From positions 22,037 to 86,036 of the forward strand of contig NZ_JQDZ01000053.1 of NCBI RefSeq assembly GCF_000764205.1: a DNA stretch of 64,000 bases, written 5' to 3'. Made by a program: the position numbers and the translations under genes. Positions 44,049-54,338 of this stretch are shown here, one piece after another (the first letter of the stretch is position 1; every line of letters begins with the position of its first letter). This stretch comes from Thalassotalea sp. ND16A. Its GTDB lineage: Bacteria; Pseudomonadota; Gammaproteobacteria; Enterobacterales; Alteromonadaceae. The notes under the pieces are model-generated. The model ran no database searches. It was given only the letters and a program-made list of their open reading frames with translations, and was not told the DNA's origin.

Positions 44049-46445
44049 TTAATCTTCACTCGAGCCGTTGATCATTTCTGAAAGGTAAGACAATTTATCC
44101 ATTGCCATGCCATGAATGGATTTGCGCGGATAGGTACCGTCACGTTTTGCATTCCCTGCCGCTTGTCCAAGTAAAATCTCAAGTGCCTGATCAACATTTT
44201 CTACGGCATAAATATTGAACTCACCTTTTTCCACGGCGGCAATGACTTCAGCATCCACCATCAGGTTAATTTTATTGGTTTTCGGGATAATAACCCCCTG
44301 CTTTCCCGTTAACCCTTTGTCACGACAGAGGTGGTAAAAGCCTTCAATTTTTTCATTTACGCCACCAATCGACTGCACTTCTCCGTGCTGGTTCATTGAA
44401 CCGGTAATGGCGATTTGCTGATCAACAGGTAATTTGGTTATAGCAGATATTAATGCACACAATTCTGCCATTGAGGCACTGTCACCATCGATATGACCGT
44501 AAGACTGTTCAATGGCGATATTGGCAGAAATCGACAGCGGGAAGCGTTGTCCGTACTTATGACCAAGATAACCGATCAATAATAGCACCCCTTTCGAGTG
44601 GATGGATTTGCCTAACTCTGCTTCGCGCTCTATGTCGGTTACCCCATGACTGCCGGCATAAACCGTTGCTGAAATACGGGCCGGGGTACCAAATACACTG
44701 TCACCGATTTCAAGCACGGTTAAGCCGTTTACTTTACCCACCGCTTCGCCTTCGGTGGAGATCAGTACTTGTTCTTCTTTAATTTCTTGTAGCCAGGTTT
44801 CACTTAATCTGCCGGTTCGTCTGGATTTTGCCGCCAACGCAGCTTCGACGTGGCTGCCATCAATCACACCTTCCCCGCCTTGCTTATGCCAGATAAAATT
44901 TGCTTCATCCAATAGATCATTGATTTGCACAATATTGGCCGACAAACGTTGTTGATGTTCGGCTTTGCGCAGCGAATAGCCCACCAACAGACTTACCGCT
45001 CGATCACTGACTTGCGGGTAATCATGCTTTTGCGCATGTTGGCGGATCAATATGGCATAGGCTTTTAAGTTTTCTTGATCTTTATCTACGTGGCGATCAA
45101 AATCGGCGAGCACGCGAAACAGTTCGGTAAATTCTTGATCGTACTCTTGCAGGGTATAGTAAATTTCCGAGTTACCAAGCAAGATCACTTTCACTTTTAA
45201 CGGGATTTTTTCTGGCTGCAAACTTACGCTGCTGCCCATCGCCATGTCGGCATAGGGGTGATCAATTTGCGCTTCTCCGGTTTTCAGCGCCAACTTTAAC
45301 CGTGACCAAATCATTGGCTGGGTTAACAACTTGTCGGCGTCGAGCAGTAAATAGCCACCGTTGGCACGATGAATTGCACCACTGCGAATTAACCGATAAT
45401 TGGTATACACCGCCCCTTGCAGCGATGAATAATCGATAGAGCCAAACAGGTTCGAATAGGTAGGGTTTTGCTCGTATACCACAGGAGCACCTTCGTTCGG
45501 CTTGCGCGCGACCAACAGGTTGGGCAAAAACCGCTCTACCATCATTTTTCGGCAGGCTTTATCATCACGAGGATTGTCTGAACTTTCATCGACTAATATA
45601 TCTAATACCGCTTCGGTAATTGAGCCTTTTACCTGCTGAATGTACTTAAGCACGCCAAGGTTGGCGGCAAATTCGCGCTCCAATTCTTTTAATAACGGCC
45701 GAATGCCTTGCTCGGCGGTGTCAAACTTCAACTTACGCATCGCCATACTCGACTCGCGTTTCCACAATGGCAACTCTAATAACGAGTCACTGAGCAAGGT
45801 TTCCAGTTCGGCCAACAACTGGTAAAAGTCGGTACGTGCTTTCTCATCCAGGCTGGAAAATTCTTTATCACTTAATGGCTTACCATCAACCAAGGGCGAA
45901 AAGCTGATCTCCCCCTTTTCTTCATACAACACCACTTCTTTCGAAAAAGCGTATTCTTCAACTTTTTCTATGGCTTCGTCGTAGTGATTGTTGAAAGTAC
46001 GATCGATGGCGGCTTTTTGCCTTTGGTAACTGTGGTTGTCGAATATTTCCGGGAACAAGTCCATCAAATCATCGATTAATGAATTAATTTTTCCTTGCAG
46101 TTGCTTGCCTTCGCCGGCATTGAGGTAGAGTTTATGCGGGCTTTGATGATCATCAAAATTATTGATGTAGCACCACTCTTCGGCGGTGTCTTGATGGCTG
46201 GCAAATTCGTTCAGCATTTGACTGATCAGGGTTTGCCTGCCGCTGCCGGGTTCACCTTTGGCAAACACATTAAAACCTTTGGCAGACATCGACAAGCCAA
46301 ACTCTAACGCTTCTTTGGCTCGTTCGTGGCCGATAAATTTTTGTTTAACATCAATATCTACCTGAGATTGGGAGAAAAGGCTTTCAGGTAATTCAGCACA
46401 TAATTGCTTTACTGGCACCTTGAGTGCGTCGCTGCATACTGTCAT
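44049..46445 (-). CDS. Lon-like ATP-dependent protease (LonB/YcbZ type)
   Basis: A 798-residue protein of the AAA_32/Lon_C architecture. The Walker A-like motif GEPGSGRQT near residue 63 has Arg where Lys is usual. A helical insertion follows (about 110-290), then the second ATPase part with NGGYLLLDADKLLTQP. The proteolytic domain carries the Ser-Lys dyad: Ser in GDSASMAELCALISAITKLP (about 665) and Lys in GGVNEKIEGFYHLC (about 708). Family knowledge: Lon-like serine proteases with C-terminal catalytic domains. The degenerate P-loop makes ATP hydrolysis less certain. Confidence 0.93.
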   Translation of the reverse strand: MTVCSDALKVPVKQLCAELPESLFSQSQVDIDVKQKFIGHERAKEALEFGLSMSAKGFNVFAKGEPGSGRQTLISQMLNEFASHQDTAEEWCYINNFDDHQSPHKLYLNAGEGKQLQGKINSLIDDLMDLFPEIFDNHSYQRQKAAIDRTFNNHYDEAIEKVEEYAFSKEVVLYEEKGEISFSPLVDGKPLSDKEFSSLDEKARTDFYQLLAELETLLSDSLLELPLWKRESSMAMRKLKFDTAEQGIRPLLKELEREFAANLGVLKYIQQVKGSITEAVLDILVDESSDNPRDDKACRKMMVERFLPNLLVARKPNEGAPVVYEQNPTYSNLFGSIDYSSLQGAVYTNYRLIRSGAIHRANGGYLLLDADKLLTQPMIWSRLKLALKTGEAQIDHPYADMAMGSSVSLQPEKIPLKVKVILLGNSEIYYTLQEYDQEFTELFRVLADFDRHVDKDQENLKAYAILIRQHAQKHDYPQVSDRAVSLLVGYSLRKAEHQQRLSANIVQINDLLDEANFIWHKQGGEGVIDGSHVEAALAAKSRRTGRLSETWLQEIKEEQVLISTEGEAVGKVNGLTVLEIGDSVFGTPARISATVYAGSHGVTDIEREAELGKSIHSKGVLLLIGYLGHKYGQRFPLSISANIAIEQSYGHIDGDSASMAELCALISAITKLPVDQQIAITGSMNQHGEVQSIGGVNEKIEGFYHLCRDKGLTGKQGVIIPKTNKINLMVDAEVIAAVEKGEFNIYAVENVDQALEILLGQAAGNAKRDGTYPRKSIHGMAMDKLSYLSEMINGSSED

Positions 46446-46541
46446 CAGTATTTAGATCCTTTAATGGCGAGAAGAGTTTTTATTTTATCGTTTTAAAACC
46501 AGTGTATACCTAGAAAAATCAAAATCAAAGGAAAAGATTGG

Positions 46542-47228
46542 GGGTACGAGGTACAGGGTACAAGCAGCTTGTTTGACTGCCTCAGCTATTGTGTACATTT
46601 TAGATTCGGGCAATTAGCTACGGGCAGTATGTTTGTATTCACAAACTATCGTGGAAATTTGGAAGTTGGGTGCATGCAAGAGGGAACTGGGAATTGATAT
46701 TATAGAAACGAAAAGCCATTGTTTCTATGCACGCTTTGAACTTAGGAGGTCCCACATCTCGCTAGTGCTCGTGATGGGATGACGGAGCATTTTTTCTAAT
46801 GTTGTATAGTCACCAAATACCCCAATCGATATTAAATATACTGCTCGTACCTTGTACCCTCTTTGCTATTTGCTCTGATAGCATTAAAGACAATCAGGTA
46901 AATATTGTACACAAACTTGGAGCTTCAACAATGCTGCCTGTACCTTGTACCTTGTCTCTTGTACCTCGTACCCTCTTTGCTATTTGCTCTGATAGCATTA
47001 AAGACAATCAGGTAAATATTGTACACAAACTTGGAGCTTCAACAATGCTGCCTGTACCTTGTACCTTGTCTCTTGTACCTCGTACCCTCTTTGCTATTTG
47101 CTCTGATAGCATTAAAGACAATCAGGTAAATATTGTACACAAACTTGGAGCTTCAACAATGCTGCCTGTACCTTGTACCTCGTACCCTGTACCTCGTACC
47201 CTGTACCTCGTACCTCGTACCTTGTACC
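46542..47228. repeat. Composite heptamer element K with three 114-bp tandem copies
   Basis: Left end: GGTACGA GGTACAG GGTACAA GCAGCTTGTTTGAC; a GCTACGG GCAGTATGTTTG junction lies near 46618. From about 46858 a 114-bp unit, including five inverted heptamers, occurs three times (CTTTGC starts at 46861, 46975 and 47089). It then ends in a run of TACCTCG/TACCCTG units to 47228. No gene in 46446-47232; an open frame here is an artefact of 114 being a multiple of 3. Confidence 0.9.
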
Positions 47229-47232
47229 GGCT

Positions 47233-47721
47233 TTAGCCTTCACTAAACGCCTGGCGACTATACTCATGACCACCACAATCCGGGCATTGCACTACCGTGC
47301 TGGCGTGGGTGATGTCGACCGTTCGGCCGCAGCCCTGGCATTGAATGCGGCCAAAGCCTATGGTGTCTCCCGTTTGGTAGGTGCCGTCATGGTCAAAATC
47401 ATCCACCAGCTCTGACCACTCAATTTGGGTTTGGTCGGTCATTTTCGCCAAATGCTGCCACATGCCTTCGCTGATCGAGGTTAAGTACAACGAATTTTCC
47501 GCATCGTCTTTGTTATGCTGGTAAAAGCCGAGCAAGTCTTGCTTGAAACTGTTTACCGATAGCTGATACTCATTTATCGACACCTGCTCGGCCGCAGTAA
47601 TGATTTCATCGGCTTTATTGACCCATTGCTGAATCGACTGTATTTCACTTTTTTTGGCATCTTTAAGCCAAAGGTATATCTTGTCAAAAACGCTTTGGTA
47701 TTCTTTGTTTTTTTCACTCAT
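47233..47721 (-). CDS. ybeL: Zinc-ribbon protein of the DUF1451/YbeL family
   Basis: A 162-residue protein from the ATG at 47721 (MSEKNKEYQ). It is helical over about 1-110 and then has a C-terminal zinc ribbon with CQGCG and CPDCG. In E. coli, ybeL is the divergent neighbour of leuS, and the same arrangement is present here, which supports the assignment. The function is not known. The ribosome site is weak. The stop codon lies 5 bp from the end of element K. Confidence 0.9.
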   Translation of the reverse strand: MSEKNKEYQSVFDKIYLWLKDAKKSEIQSIQQWVNKADEIITAAEQVSINEYQLSVNSFKQDLLGFYQHNKDDAENSLYLTSISEGMWQHLAKMTDQTQIEWSELVDDFDHDGTYQTGDTIGFGRIQCQGCGRTVDITHASTVVQCPDCGGHEYSRQAFSEG

Positions 47722-47786
47722 GAGCAACCACGTACTGATTAATTATTAGGGATATATAAAAAGTATAGTAAATCTGTGATGAATAG

Positions 47787-47816
47787 TTGTTGCTGTAAGC
47801 TTATATGCGTTATGAT
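47787..47816 (+). promoter_or_regulatory. Candidate promoter of leuS
   Basis: TTGTTG (47787-47792) and TATGAT (47811-47816) are spaced by 18 bp on the plus strand, 90 bp before the leuS ATG, in the divergent ybeL/leuS gap. Confidence 0.4.
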
Positions 47817-47905
47817 TCGAGCAATATTTTAAATTCATATCTTGTGTTAACAGCCATCATTGCTAATTGAGTGGTTAACACGACCAACGTTTGAGAAAAC
47901 CGTTA

Positions 47906-50485
47906 ATGGAATCCATTTATAATCCCCAGTCTATTGAACAAAAAATTCAACAAAGCTGGACTGAAAACAAAACTTTTGAAGCTGTAGAAAAACCGGGTAA
48001 AGAGAAATTTTATTGCCTGAGTATGTTCCCATACCCAAGTGGCCGTTTGCACATGGGTCACGTACGAAACTACACTTTAGGTGATGTGATCAGTCGTTAC
48101 CAACGCTTGCAAGGCAAAAACGTAATGCAACCTATGGGTTGGGATGCGTTTGGTTTACCGGCGGAAAACGCAGCCATTAAAAACAAAGCAGCACCGGCTA
48201 AGTGGACTTATGAAAACATTGACTACATGCGTAACCAGCTTAAATCTTTAGGTTTTGGCTATGACTGGAATCGTGAACTGGCCACCTGTAAAAAAGATTA
48301 TTACAAATGGGAACAATGGTTTTTCACTAAACTTTTTGAAAAAGGCCTGGTCTATAAGAAAAATGCCACGGTTAACTGGGACCCGGTAGATCACACCGTG
48401 CTTGCCAATGAGCAAGTCATTGATGGTCGCGGCTGGCGCAGTGGCGCCAAAGTCGAGCGCAAAGAAATTCCCCAATGGTTTATCAAAATTACCGATTACG
48501 CCGAAGAGTTATTAAACGACTTAGATCAGCTGGAAGGTTGGCCTGAGCAAGTTAAAACCATGCAACGCAACTGGATTGGTCGCTCTGAAGGGGTAGAAAT
48601 GACCTTTAACGTGGTTGATTCTATTGACACTTTTGATATTTACACCACCCGCCCGGACACACTCATGGGGGTTACTTACGTTGCCCTTGCGCCACAACAT
48701 CCTTTAGCGTTACAAGCGAGCGAAAGCAATGCCGAACTGGCGGCGTTTATTGCCAGCTGCAAAAGCAACAAAGTATCGGAAGCCGATATGGCGACGATGG
48801 AGAAATTGGGTGTCGATACCGGCCTGAAAGCCATTCATCCAATCACCCAAGAGCAAGTGCCGGTTTGGGCCGCGAACTTTGTCTTAATGGATTACGGCTC
48901 AGGTGCGGTTATGTCGGTACCAGGGCATGATCAGCGAGATTACGAATTTGCGACAAAATACGGCTTAAACATTACCCAGGTTATCACTAACGAAGACGGC
49001 GGTGATATTAGCAATGCGGCCATTACCGAAAAAGGTACTTTAATCAACTCTGGCGAGTTTGATGGCATTAGCTCAGACGATGCGTTTAAAGCGATCAGCT
49101 CCCACCTTGCAGCGGAAGGCAAAGGTAAAGTGACGGTAAATTACCGTTTACGTGATTGGGGTGTGTCTCGCCAGCGCTACTGGGGTACGCCAATTCCCAT
49201 GCTAACGTTACATAATGGCGAGTCTGTTCCGGTACCCGAAGATCAGCTCCCGGTGGTATTGCCCGAAGACGTGGTAATGGACGGGGTACACTCGCCCATT
49301 AAAGCCGATTTAGACTGGGCAAAAACCAGCTATGAAGGTGAGCCGGCATTACACGAAACCGATACCTTTGATACCTTTATGGAATCGTCCTGGTATTACG
49401 CCCGTTATTGTTCGCCAAACCATGACACTGGCATGCTCGATCCGGAAAAAGCCAATTACTGGCTACCGGTAGATCAATACGTAGGCGGCATTGAACACGC
49501 CATTTTGCATTTATTGTACTCACGTTTCTTCCACAAATTATTACGTGATGTCGGTTTGGTAAACTCGGATGAGCCGTTTAAAAGCTTGCTATGTCAAGGC
49601 ATGGTATTGGCCGACACTTACTACCGTGAAGAAAGCAACGGTGCACAAACCTGGATCGCACCAAGTGATGTTGAGGTTGAGCGTGATGAAAAAGGCGCAG
49701 TAACAAAAGCCACATATAAAGCAGATGGCCAGCCGGTATTATCGGCGGGCATGAGCAAAATGAGTAAGTCGAAAAATAACGGCATTGACCCGCAAGAAGT
49801 CATCGACTTGTTTGGTGCCGATACTGTGCGTTTATTTATTATGTTTACCTCACCACCAGAACAAACTCTGGAATGGTCTGATTCGGGTGTGGAAGGTGCA
49901 CATCGTTTCTTAAAACGAGTGTGGAAGTTAGTGTATGATTTTACCCAGGCAGGTGAAGCGCCTAACTTAGCCGATGTTGAATTAACCAGTGCTCATAAAA
50001 ATTTACGTCGTGAAGTGCACAAAACCATCGCCAAAGTAAGCGATGACATTGGTCGTCGTAATACCTTCAATACCGCCATTGCTGCGATTATGGAACTGAT
50101 GAATAATTTAGCGAAAGCAAAATTAGCGTCAGCGGCCGATAAAGCGGTGATGCAAGAAGCGGTACGAGCGATTGTATTAATGCTAACACCAATTACCCCG
50201 CATTTAGGTCATGAGTTATGGGCAACTATTGGCGATGGTAGTGCCGTTGAAGATGCCGCCTGGCCAGAGGTTGATCAATCCGCCCTGGTGGAAGATGAAA
50301 AATTGGTGATTGTGCAGGTAAACGGCAAATTACGTTCAAAGTTGACGGTGCCGGCGACAATCTCACAAGAAGAAGTTGAAAAGATTGCCTTTGCAGAAGA
50401 GAATGTGGTTAAGTTTACGGAAGGAAAAACGGTACGTAAGATCATTTATGTGCCAGGAAAACTACTCAATATTGTGGCCAATTAA
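47906..50485 (+). CDS. leuS: Leucyl-tRNA synthetase
   Basis: A class I aminoacyl-tRNA synthetase charging tRNA-Leu. 859 residues from the ATG at 47906 (MESIYNPQ), matching E. coli (860). The HIGH-type motif HMGH lies within [19 protein letters not shown], the CP1 editing domain contains the threonine-rich [13 protein letters not shown], and the KMSKS motif is KMSKSKNNG. First gene of the plus-strand block; its stop overlaps the lptE start (TAATG). Confidence 0.98.
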   Translation: MESIYNPQSIEQKIQQSWTENKTFEAVEKPGKEKFYCLSMFPYPSGRLHMGHVRNYTLGDVISRYQRLQGKNVMQPMGWDAFGLPAENAAIKNKAAPAKWTYENIDYMRNQLKSLGFGYDWNRELATCKKDYYKWEQWFFTKLFEKGLVYKKNATVNWDPVDHTVLANEQVIDGRGWRSGAKVERKEIPQWFIKITDYAEELLNDLDQLEGWPEQVKTMQRNWIGRSEGVEMTFNVVDSIDTFDIYTTRPDTLMGVTYVALAPQHPLALQASESNAELAAFIASCKSNKVSEADMATMEKLGVDTGLKAIHPITQEQVPVWAANFVLMDYGSGAVMSVPGHDQRDYEFATKYGLNITQVITNEDGGDISNAAITEKGTLINSGEFDGISSDDAFKAISSHLAAEGKGKVTVNYRLRDWGVSRQRYWGTPIPMLTLHNGESVPVPEDQLPVVLPEDVVMDGVHSPIKADLDWAKTSYEGEPALHETDTFDTFMESSWYYARYCSPNHDTGMLDPEKANYWLPVDQYVGGIEHAILHLLYSRFFHKLLRDVGLVNSDEPFKSLLCQGMVLADTYYREESNGAQTWIAPSDVEVERDEKGAVTKATYKADGQPVLSAGMSKMSKSKNNGIDPQEVIDLFGADTVRLFIMFTSPPEQTLEWSDSGVEGAHRFLKRVWKLVYDFTQAGEAPNLADVELTSAHKNLRREVHKTIAKVSDDIGRRNTFNTAIAAIMELMNNLAKAKLASAADKAVMQEAVRAIVLMLTPITPHLGHELWATIGDGSAVEDAAWPEVDQSALVEDEKLVIVQVNGKLRSKLTVPATISQEEVEKIAFAEENVVKFTEGKTVRKIIYVPGKLLNIVAN

Positions 50486-51021
50486 TGATAAAAAGTGCCG
50501 GGAAAACAAGATGGTTCAACTTGCAACACTTACTCAGCATTAAAGTAATTTTAACTGCGGTGCTAAGTGTTGCAATGTTAACTGGCTGTGGCTTTAAAAT
50601 GCGTGGTGATTACTTAATTCCGGAACAGTTGCACGTTTTGTACGTAAGCTCGCGAGATCCCCATGGTGAGCTTACGCGTTTGGTTAAGGAAAATTTATCG
50701 TTAAACGACGTTAAAATCGTCAGCCGTCGAACCACGGCGGTCCCGGAATTGCGTATTTTAACAGATACCTTAGACCGGCGGACCCTGTCGCTGTTTGAAA
50801 ATGGTCAGGTGGCAGAATACGAACTTACTTACACCGTGCGCTACGAAGTCCGCTTTGAAGATCAAGACAACCAATCGTTCGATTTTGATGTCAGCCGCAA
50901 CTACCAGGATAACCCTGACAGAGCACTGGCAAAAACCCGGGAGCTGAATCTGCTGCGCCGGGAAATGCGCATTGAAGCCGCCGCTCTCATTTTAAGAAAT
51001 CTTGCCACTACCACCCTTTGA
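50485..51021 (+). CDS. lptE: LPS-assembly lipoprotein LptE
   Basis: LptE plugs the LptD barrel and takes part in lipopolysaccharide export to the outer leaflet. 178 residues with the lipobox LTGC (Cys near residue 36), then GFKMRGDYLIPEQLHVLYV and an alpha/beta body ending in NLATTTL. The N-region is longer than normal; the ATG at 50485 overlaps leuS and lacks a strong ribosome site. The position after leuS and before holA is conserved in Gammaproteobacteria. Confidence 0.94.
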   Translation: MIKSAGKTRWFNLQHLLSIKVILTAVLSVAMLTGCGFKMRGDYLIPEQLHVLYVSSRDPHGELTRLVKENLSLNDVKIVSRRTTAVPELRILTDTLDRRTLSLFENGQVAEYELTYTVRYEVRFEDQDNQSFDFDVSRNYQDNPDRALAKTRELNLLRREMRIEAAALILRNLATTTL

Positions 51022-51040
51022 ATCAAGGTATTAAGATTGC

Positions 51041-52096
51041 ATGCGAATTTATCATAGCCAACTGCAAAACCAGCTAACAAAACCTTTGCTCAATGTGTGG
51101 CTGGTGTTTGGTGATGAACCCTGGCAAAAAAATGATGCCTTAGATAACATTAAACTGTGTGCCAGGAATCAAGGCTTTGATGAACTCATTCGCTTTAGCT
51201 CTGATGACAAGTTTGACTGGAACCAGGTATACAACGAATATCAAAGTTTAAGTTTGTTTAGTGCAAGACGCATTATTGAAATTGATTTGGTCAATAACAA
51301 ACTCGATGACAGCGGCGTAAAAACGTTACTCGATATTGGCGAATTAATCAGCCAGCAAAACGACAATGATGTACTGCTTATTTTGCATGGGCCAAAGCTC
51401 GATGCCAATGCCAGCAAAAAGAAATGGTTTAAAGCGCTCGACAAAATCGGCTGCTTTATTCCGTTATATGAGTTAGAAGGCAAAGGCTTAACTATTTGGC
51501 TAAACCAGCAATGCCAGCAGCTTAATTTGAAAATGGACTCACAGGCACAAATGATGTTGAGCGATTTTTTTATTGGCAACACCCCGGCACTGCAACAAGA
51601 ATTGCAAAAGCTGGCACTATTGTTTAAGCAAAACTTCATTCGCAGCGAAGATTTAGAACAGCTATTGATCAAGCAATCGAAATTTACGCCATTTCAACTC
51701 ATCGATGGCTTGCTTGCCGGCAACCTGTCGCAATGCATGAACATGCTCACCCAAATGAAACATGAAGGTGTAGCTGCAGGGCAATTAGTTTGGATATTGC
51801 ATAAAGAGATTGTGCAATTAGAAATGATGCTCAACCGCATGGCAAAAGGCGAAGAGAGACAAGCCTTGTTTAAAGAGTTGCGCATTTGGGATAAAAAGAA
51901 ACCACTGTACAATCACGCGTTAACCCATATTACTGTTACGAATATCAAACAAGCAAAAAAGCGTCTGGCCAAAACCGACTTGATCAGCAAAAGCAGCAGC
52001 GACTTTGATGAATATATCTTGTTAGCCGATGTCTGTTTGAGCCTATACCACGGTGATGTGACGAAGCGGTTGTCACTGGAATATGAGTATTCGTAG
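51041..52096 (+). CDS. holA: DNA polymerase III delta subunit
   Basis: HolA opens the beta clamp in the clamp loader. 351 residues (E. coli 343); MRIYHSQLQNQL, then VWLVFGDEPWQKNDAL in place of the usual GdEp(L/F) motif, and a C-terminal collar region. The stop lies 11 bp before element L, which now separates holA from nadD. Confidence 0.95.
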   Translation: MRIYHSQLQNQLTKPLLNVWLVFGDEPWQKNDALDNIKLCARNQGFDELIRFSSDDKFDWNQVYNEYQSLSLFSARRIIEIDLVNNKLDDSGVKTLLDIGELISQQNDNDVLLILHGPKLDANASKKKWFKALDKIGCFIPLYELEGKGLTIWLNQQCQQLNLKMDSQAQMMLSDFFIGNTPALQQELQKLALLFKQNFIRSEDLEQLLIKQSKFTPFQLIDGLLAGNLSQCMNMLTQMKHEGVAAGQLVWILHKEIVQLEMMLNRMAKGEERQALFKELRIWDKKKPLYNHALTHITVTNIKQAKKRLAKTDLISKSSSDFDEYILLADVCLSLYHGDVTKRLSLEYEYS

Positions 52097-52107
52097 CAGA
52101 GCTACTA

Positions 52108-52665
52108 GGTACAAGGTACGAGGTACAAGGTACAAGGTACAAGGTACAAGCAGCATGTTTTACTGCCTCATCTATTGTGTAAAGTAAGAAGTTGATACTA
52201 GGTACAGGGTACAGGGTACAGGGTACAGGGTACAGGCAGCATGTTTTACTGCCTCAACTATTGTGTAAAGTAAGAAGTTGATACTAGGTACAGGGTACAG
52301 GGTACAGGGTACAGGGTACAGGGTACAGGGTACAGGGTACAGGCAGCATGTTTTACTGCCTCATCTATTGTGTAAAGTAAGAAGTTGATACTAGGTACAG
52401 GGTACAGGCAGCATGTTTTACTGCCTCAACTATTGTGTAAAGTAAGAAGTTGGAACTGGGAACTGGGAACTGGGAACTGGGAACTGGCATTATGCTTAAC
52501 CATATTAACTACACTGCAGCCATTCAATGGCATAAATTTAAACTTTTCGATTAATCAACGCGGACTGCCCATAGCTAGCAGCTCGCTGCCAGTAGCCATT
52601 TTATAATCCTTGGGTTAAGGTATAAACCACACTGCCTGTACCCTGTACCCTGTACCCCGTACCTG
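52108..52665. repeat. Composite heptamer element L with a modular 51-nt core
   Basis: The left array of GGTACAA/GGTACGA units runs into GCAGCATGTTTTACTG at 52150. That core recurs at 52236, 52343 and 52408. A 51-nt core is followed by exactly 5, 8 and 2 GGTACAG units; the last core is followed by five GAACTGG units (52453-52487) instead. The right side holds inverted GCTACGG-type units (near 52566-52597), then ACTGCCTGTACCCTG arrays to 52665. No gene within 52097-52689. Confidence 0.92.
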
Positions 52666-52689
52666 GAAATTAACCGTATATTAGAAACC

Positions 52690-53373
52690 ATGCCAAATAC
52701 TGAACGCACAAACCGCCCCGCTGCTCCCGCTAATATCGGCATTTTTGGCGGCACTTTTGACCCTATCCACCTAGGCCATATCCATAGCAGTATGGATGCC
52801 GCCCGGCAGCTGGATTTTGACCGGATTTTATTAATCCCCGCACATCTTCCACCGCATAAAGCGGGTACTCACGCCAGCGCCAGCCAGCGCAAACAAATGG
52901 TGGCGTTAGTGTGTGCTCACTTTGATATATTCAAATTGGACAGTCGCGAGTTAGAGCGAACCACCCCATCCTATACCATCGACTCGGTAACAGAGCTAAA
53001 ACAGCAACACCCGAATAGTAAATTGTTCTTTTTCATCGGAACCGACTCATTAATCAACTTACCCAGCTGGCATCAAATTAAAGAATTAGTTGAGCTGTGT
53101 CATTTTGTGGTTAGCACCCGGCCCGGCTATTGCCCGGCCTCGTTGCAGGATGAGTTTTTCAAAAATAAATTAACTGATGATATTGCTCTGGTGAAACAAA
53201 AGTCGGCTGGATGCATATTGTTGTTGGAAACTTGTCAGCTCGATATTTCTTCCACTCAAATCCGCGAGATGTTAAAAAACGGCGATTCAGTGTCGCAGTA
53301 TTTATCCACGGAAGTCGCGCAGTTTGTCGATGAAAACGGCATTTACCCTGAGCAAAATAGCAGAACAAAATAA
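52690..53373 (+). CDS. nadD: Nicotinate-nucleotide adenylyltransferase
   Basis: NadD makes deamido-NAD from nicotinate mononucleotide and ATP. 227 residues with GIFGGTFDPIHLGH (about 16-29, HxGH), the GTDSLINLPSWHQ nucleotide-site loop and DISSTQIREML. The N-terminus (MPNTERTNRPAAPAN) is slightly longer than in E. coli. The end of element L lies 25 bp before the ATG, so its promoter or ribosome site may be altered by the insertion. Confidence 0.96.
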   Translation: MPNTERTNRPAAPANIGIFGGTFDPIHLGHIHSSMDAARQLDFDRILLIPAHLPPHKAGTHASASQRKQMVALVCAHFDIFKLDSRELERTTPSYTIDSVTELKQQHPNSKLFFFIGTDSLINLPSWHQIKELVELCHFVVSTRPGYCPASLQDEFFKNKLTDDIALVKQKSAGCILLLETCQLDISSTQIREMLKNGDSVSQYLSTEVAQFVDENGIYPEQNSRTK

Positions 53374-53454
53374 TTTAATTTACACTCGCCTTAAAAAATC
53401 CCGTTAACCTCCCCTGTTAACTATTCTCGGTTCAGGTTAGAATAGCGGCATTAG

Positions 53455-53505
53455 CCGAAAATACTAATTTGCATACGCTAAAAACTTATGCAAATTAGTA
53501 TTCGG
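53455..53505. repeat. Long inverted repeat in front of rsfS
   Basis: The left arm, 53455-53475, and right arm, 53487-53505 (TATGCAAATTAGTATTCGG), pair over 19 bp with a 2-nt bulge around an 11-nt loop. It lies 27 bp before the rsfS start. The following sequence is not T-rich, so it is not a typical terminator. It is more likely a regulatory stem or a small palindromic element. Confidence 0.75.
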
Positions 53506-53531
53506 TCCACATTTGCTCTTGAGGAAAGATT

Positions 53532-53855
53532 TTGCAAGCAGATAAATTAGTAGATTTTGTTGAACAACAATTAGAAGACATTAAAGCCCGAGACATTGTT
53601 ATTATTGATGTCAGAGAAAAAGCCAGCTTTACCGATTATATGGTAATTTGTTCCGGCAATTCCTCTCGTCACGTAAAATCCATTGCCGATAACCTAAATA
53701 AAGAAGCAAAAGCAAACGACTTAAAGCCGTTAGGTATTGAAGGTGTTGACGTTGGCGAGTGGGCACTTCTCGATTTGGATGATGTCATCGTCCATGTGAT
53801 GACCGACGATATTCGCGACCTCTATCAATTAGAAAAGCTTTGGACTGAAGAATAA
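53532..53855 (+). CDS. rsfS: Ribosome silencing factor
   Basis: RsfS binds ribosomal protein uL14 and blocks subunit joining in starvation. 107 residues, typical. Core motifs: IDVREKASFTDYMVICSGNS, KPLGIEGVDVGEWALLDL and IVHVMTDDIRDLYQLEKLW. The start is TTG at 53532, which has a good GAGGAAAG 5-8 nt upstream; no ATG occurs in frame before the family start. It follows nadD after a 158-bp gap. Confidence 0.96.
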   Translation: MQADKLVDFVEQQLEDIKARDIVIIDVREKASFTDYMVICSGNSSRHVKSIADNLNKEAKANDLKPLGIEGVDVGEWALLDLDDVIVHVMTDDIRDLYQLEKLWTEE

Positions 53856-53861
53856 CTCGCC

Positions 53862-54332
53862 ATGCGACTTACTTTGATTGCCGTTGGCAATAAAATGCCC
53901 GGCTGGATTGCGCAAGGCTTTAGCGAATATTCCCGGCGCTTTCCCCGCGATTTAACTTTTGATTTAATTGAAATCAACCCGGGCAAGCGCGGTAAAAATG
54001 CCGACATTGCGCGCATATTAGAAAAAGAAGGCGAACAAACTTTAGCGGCGGTACCTAAAGGCAACCGTATTGTTACATTGGAAGTAGAAGGCAAGCCCTG
54101 GACCACGCCCGACTTGGCCATACAGCTGGAGAAATGGCAAATGGATGGCCGTGATGTGGCGTTATTGGTTGGCGGTCCCGAAGGACTGGCACCGGCTTGT
54201 ATAAAAGCGTCGGAACAAAAGTGGTCTTTATCCCCTCTAACCTTACCACACCCTATGGTAAGAATTATGATCGCAGAAAGTTTATATCGTGCCTGGAGCA
54301 TCAATAACAATCACCCCTACCATCGCGAGTAA
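53862..54332 (+). CDS. rlmH: 23S rRNA pseudouridine-1915 N3-methyltransferase
   Basis: RlmH is a SPOUT enzyme that acts on assembled 70S ribosomes. 156 residues (E. coli 155) with [15 protein letters not shown] at the start, the knot segment [13 protein letters not shown] and the C-terminal [21 protein letters not shown]. The gap to rsfS is 6 bp and to mrdA 6 bp, so the genes form one operon. Confidence 0.97.
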   Translation: MRLTLIAVGNKMPGWIAQGFSEYSRRFPRDLTFDLIEINPGKRGKNADIARILEKEGEQTLAAVPKGNRIVTLEVEGKPWTTPDLAIQLEKWQMDGRDVALLVGGPEGLAPACIKASEQKWSLSPLTLPHPMVRIMIAESLYRAWSINNNHPYHRE

Positions 54333-54338
54333 CAGCGG

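Noticed and set aside
46799..47236. 145-residue open frame rich in LVPCTL/YLVPRT sequence
   Set aside because: It is a translation of the heptamer arrays and the 114-bp tandem units, which keep the frame open only because 114 is a multiple of 3. There is no ribosome site and no protein-like composition.
52108..52665. CRISPR array
   Set aside because: The direct repeats are 7-bp units and a 51-nt core, with no unique spacers of constant length and no cas genes.
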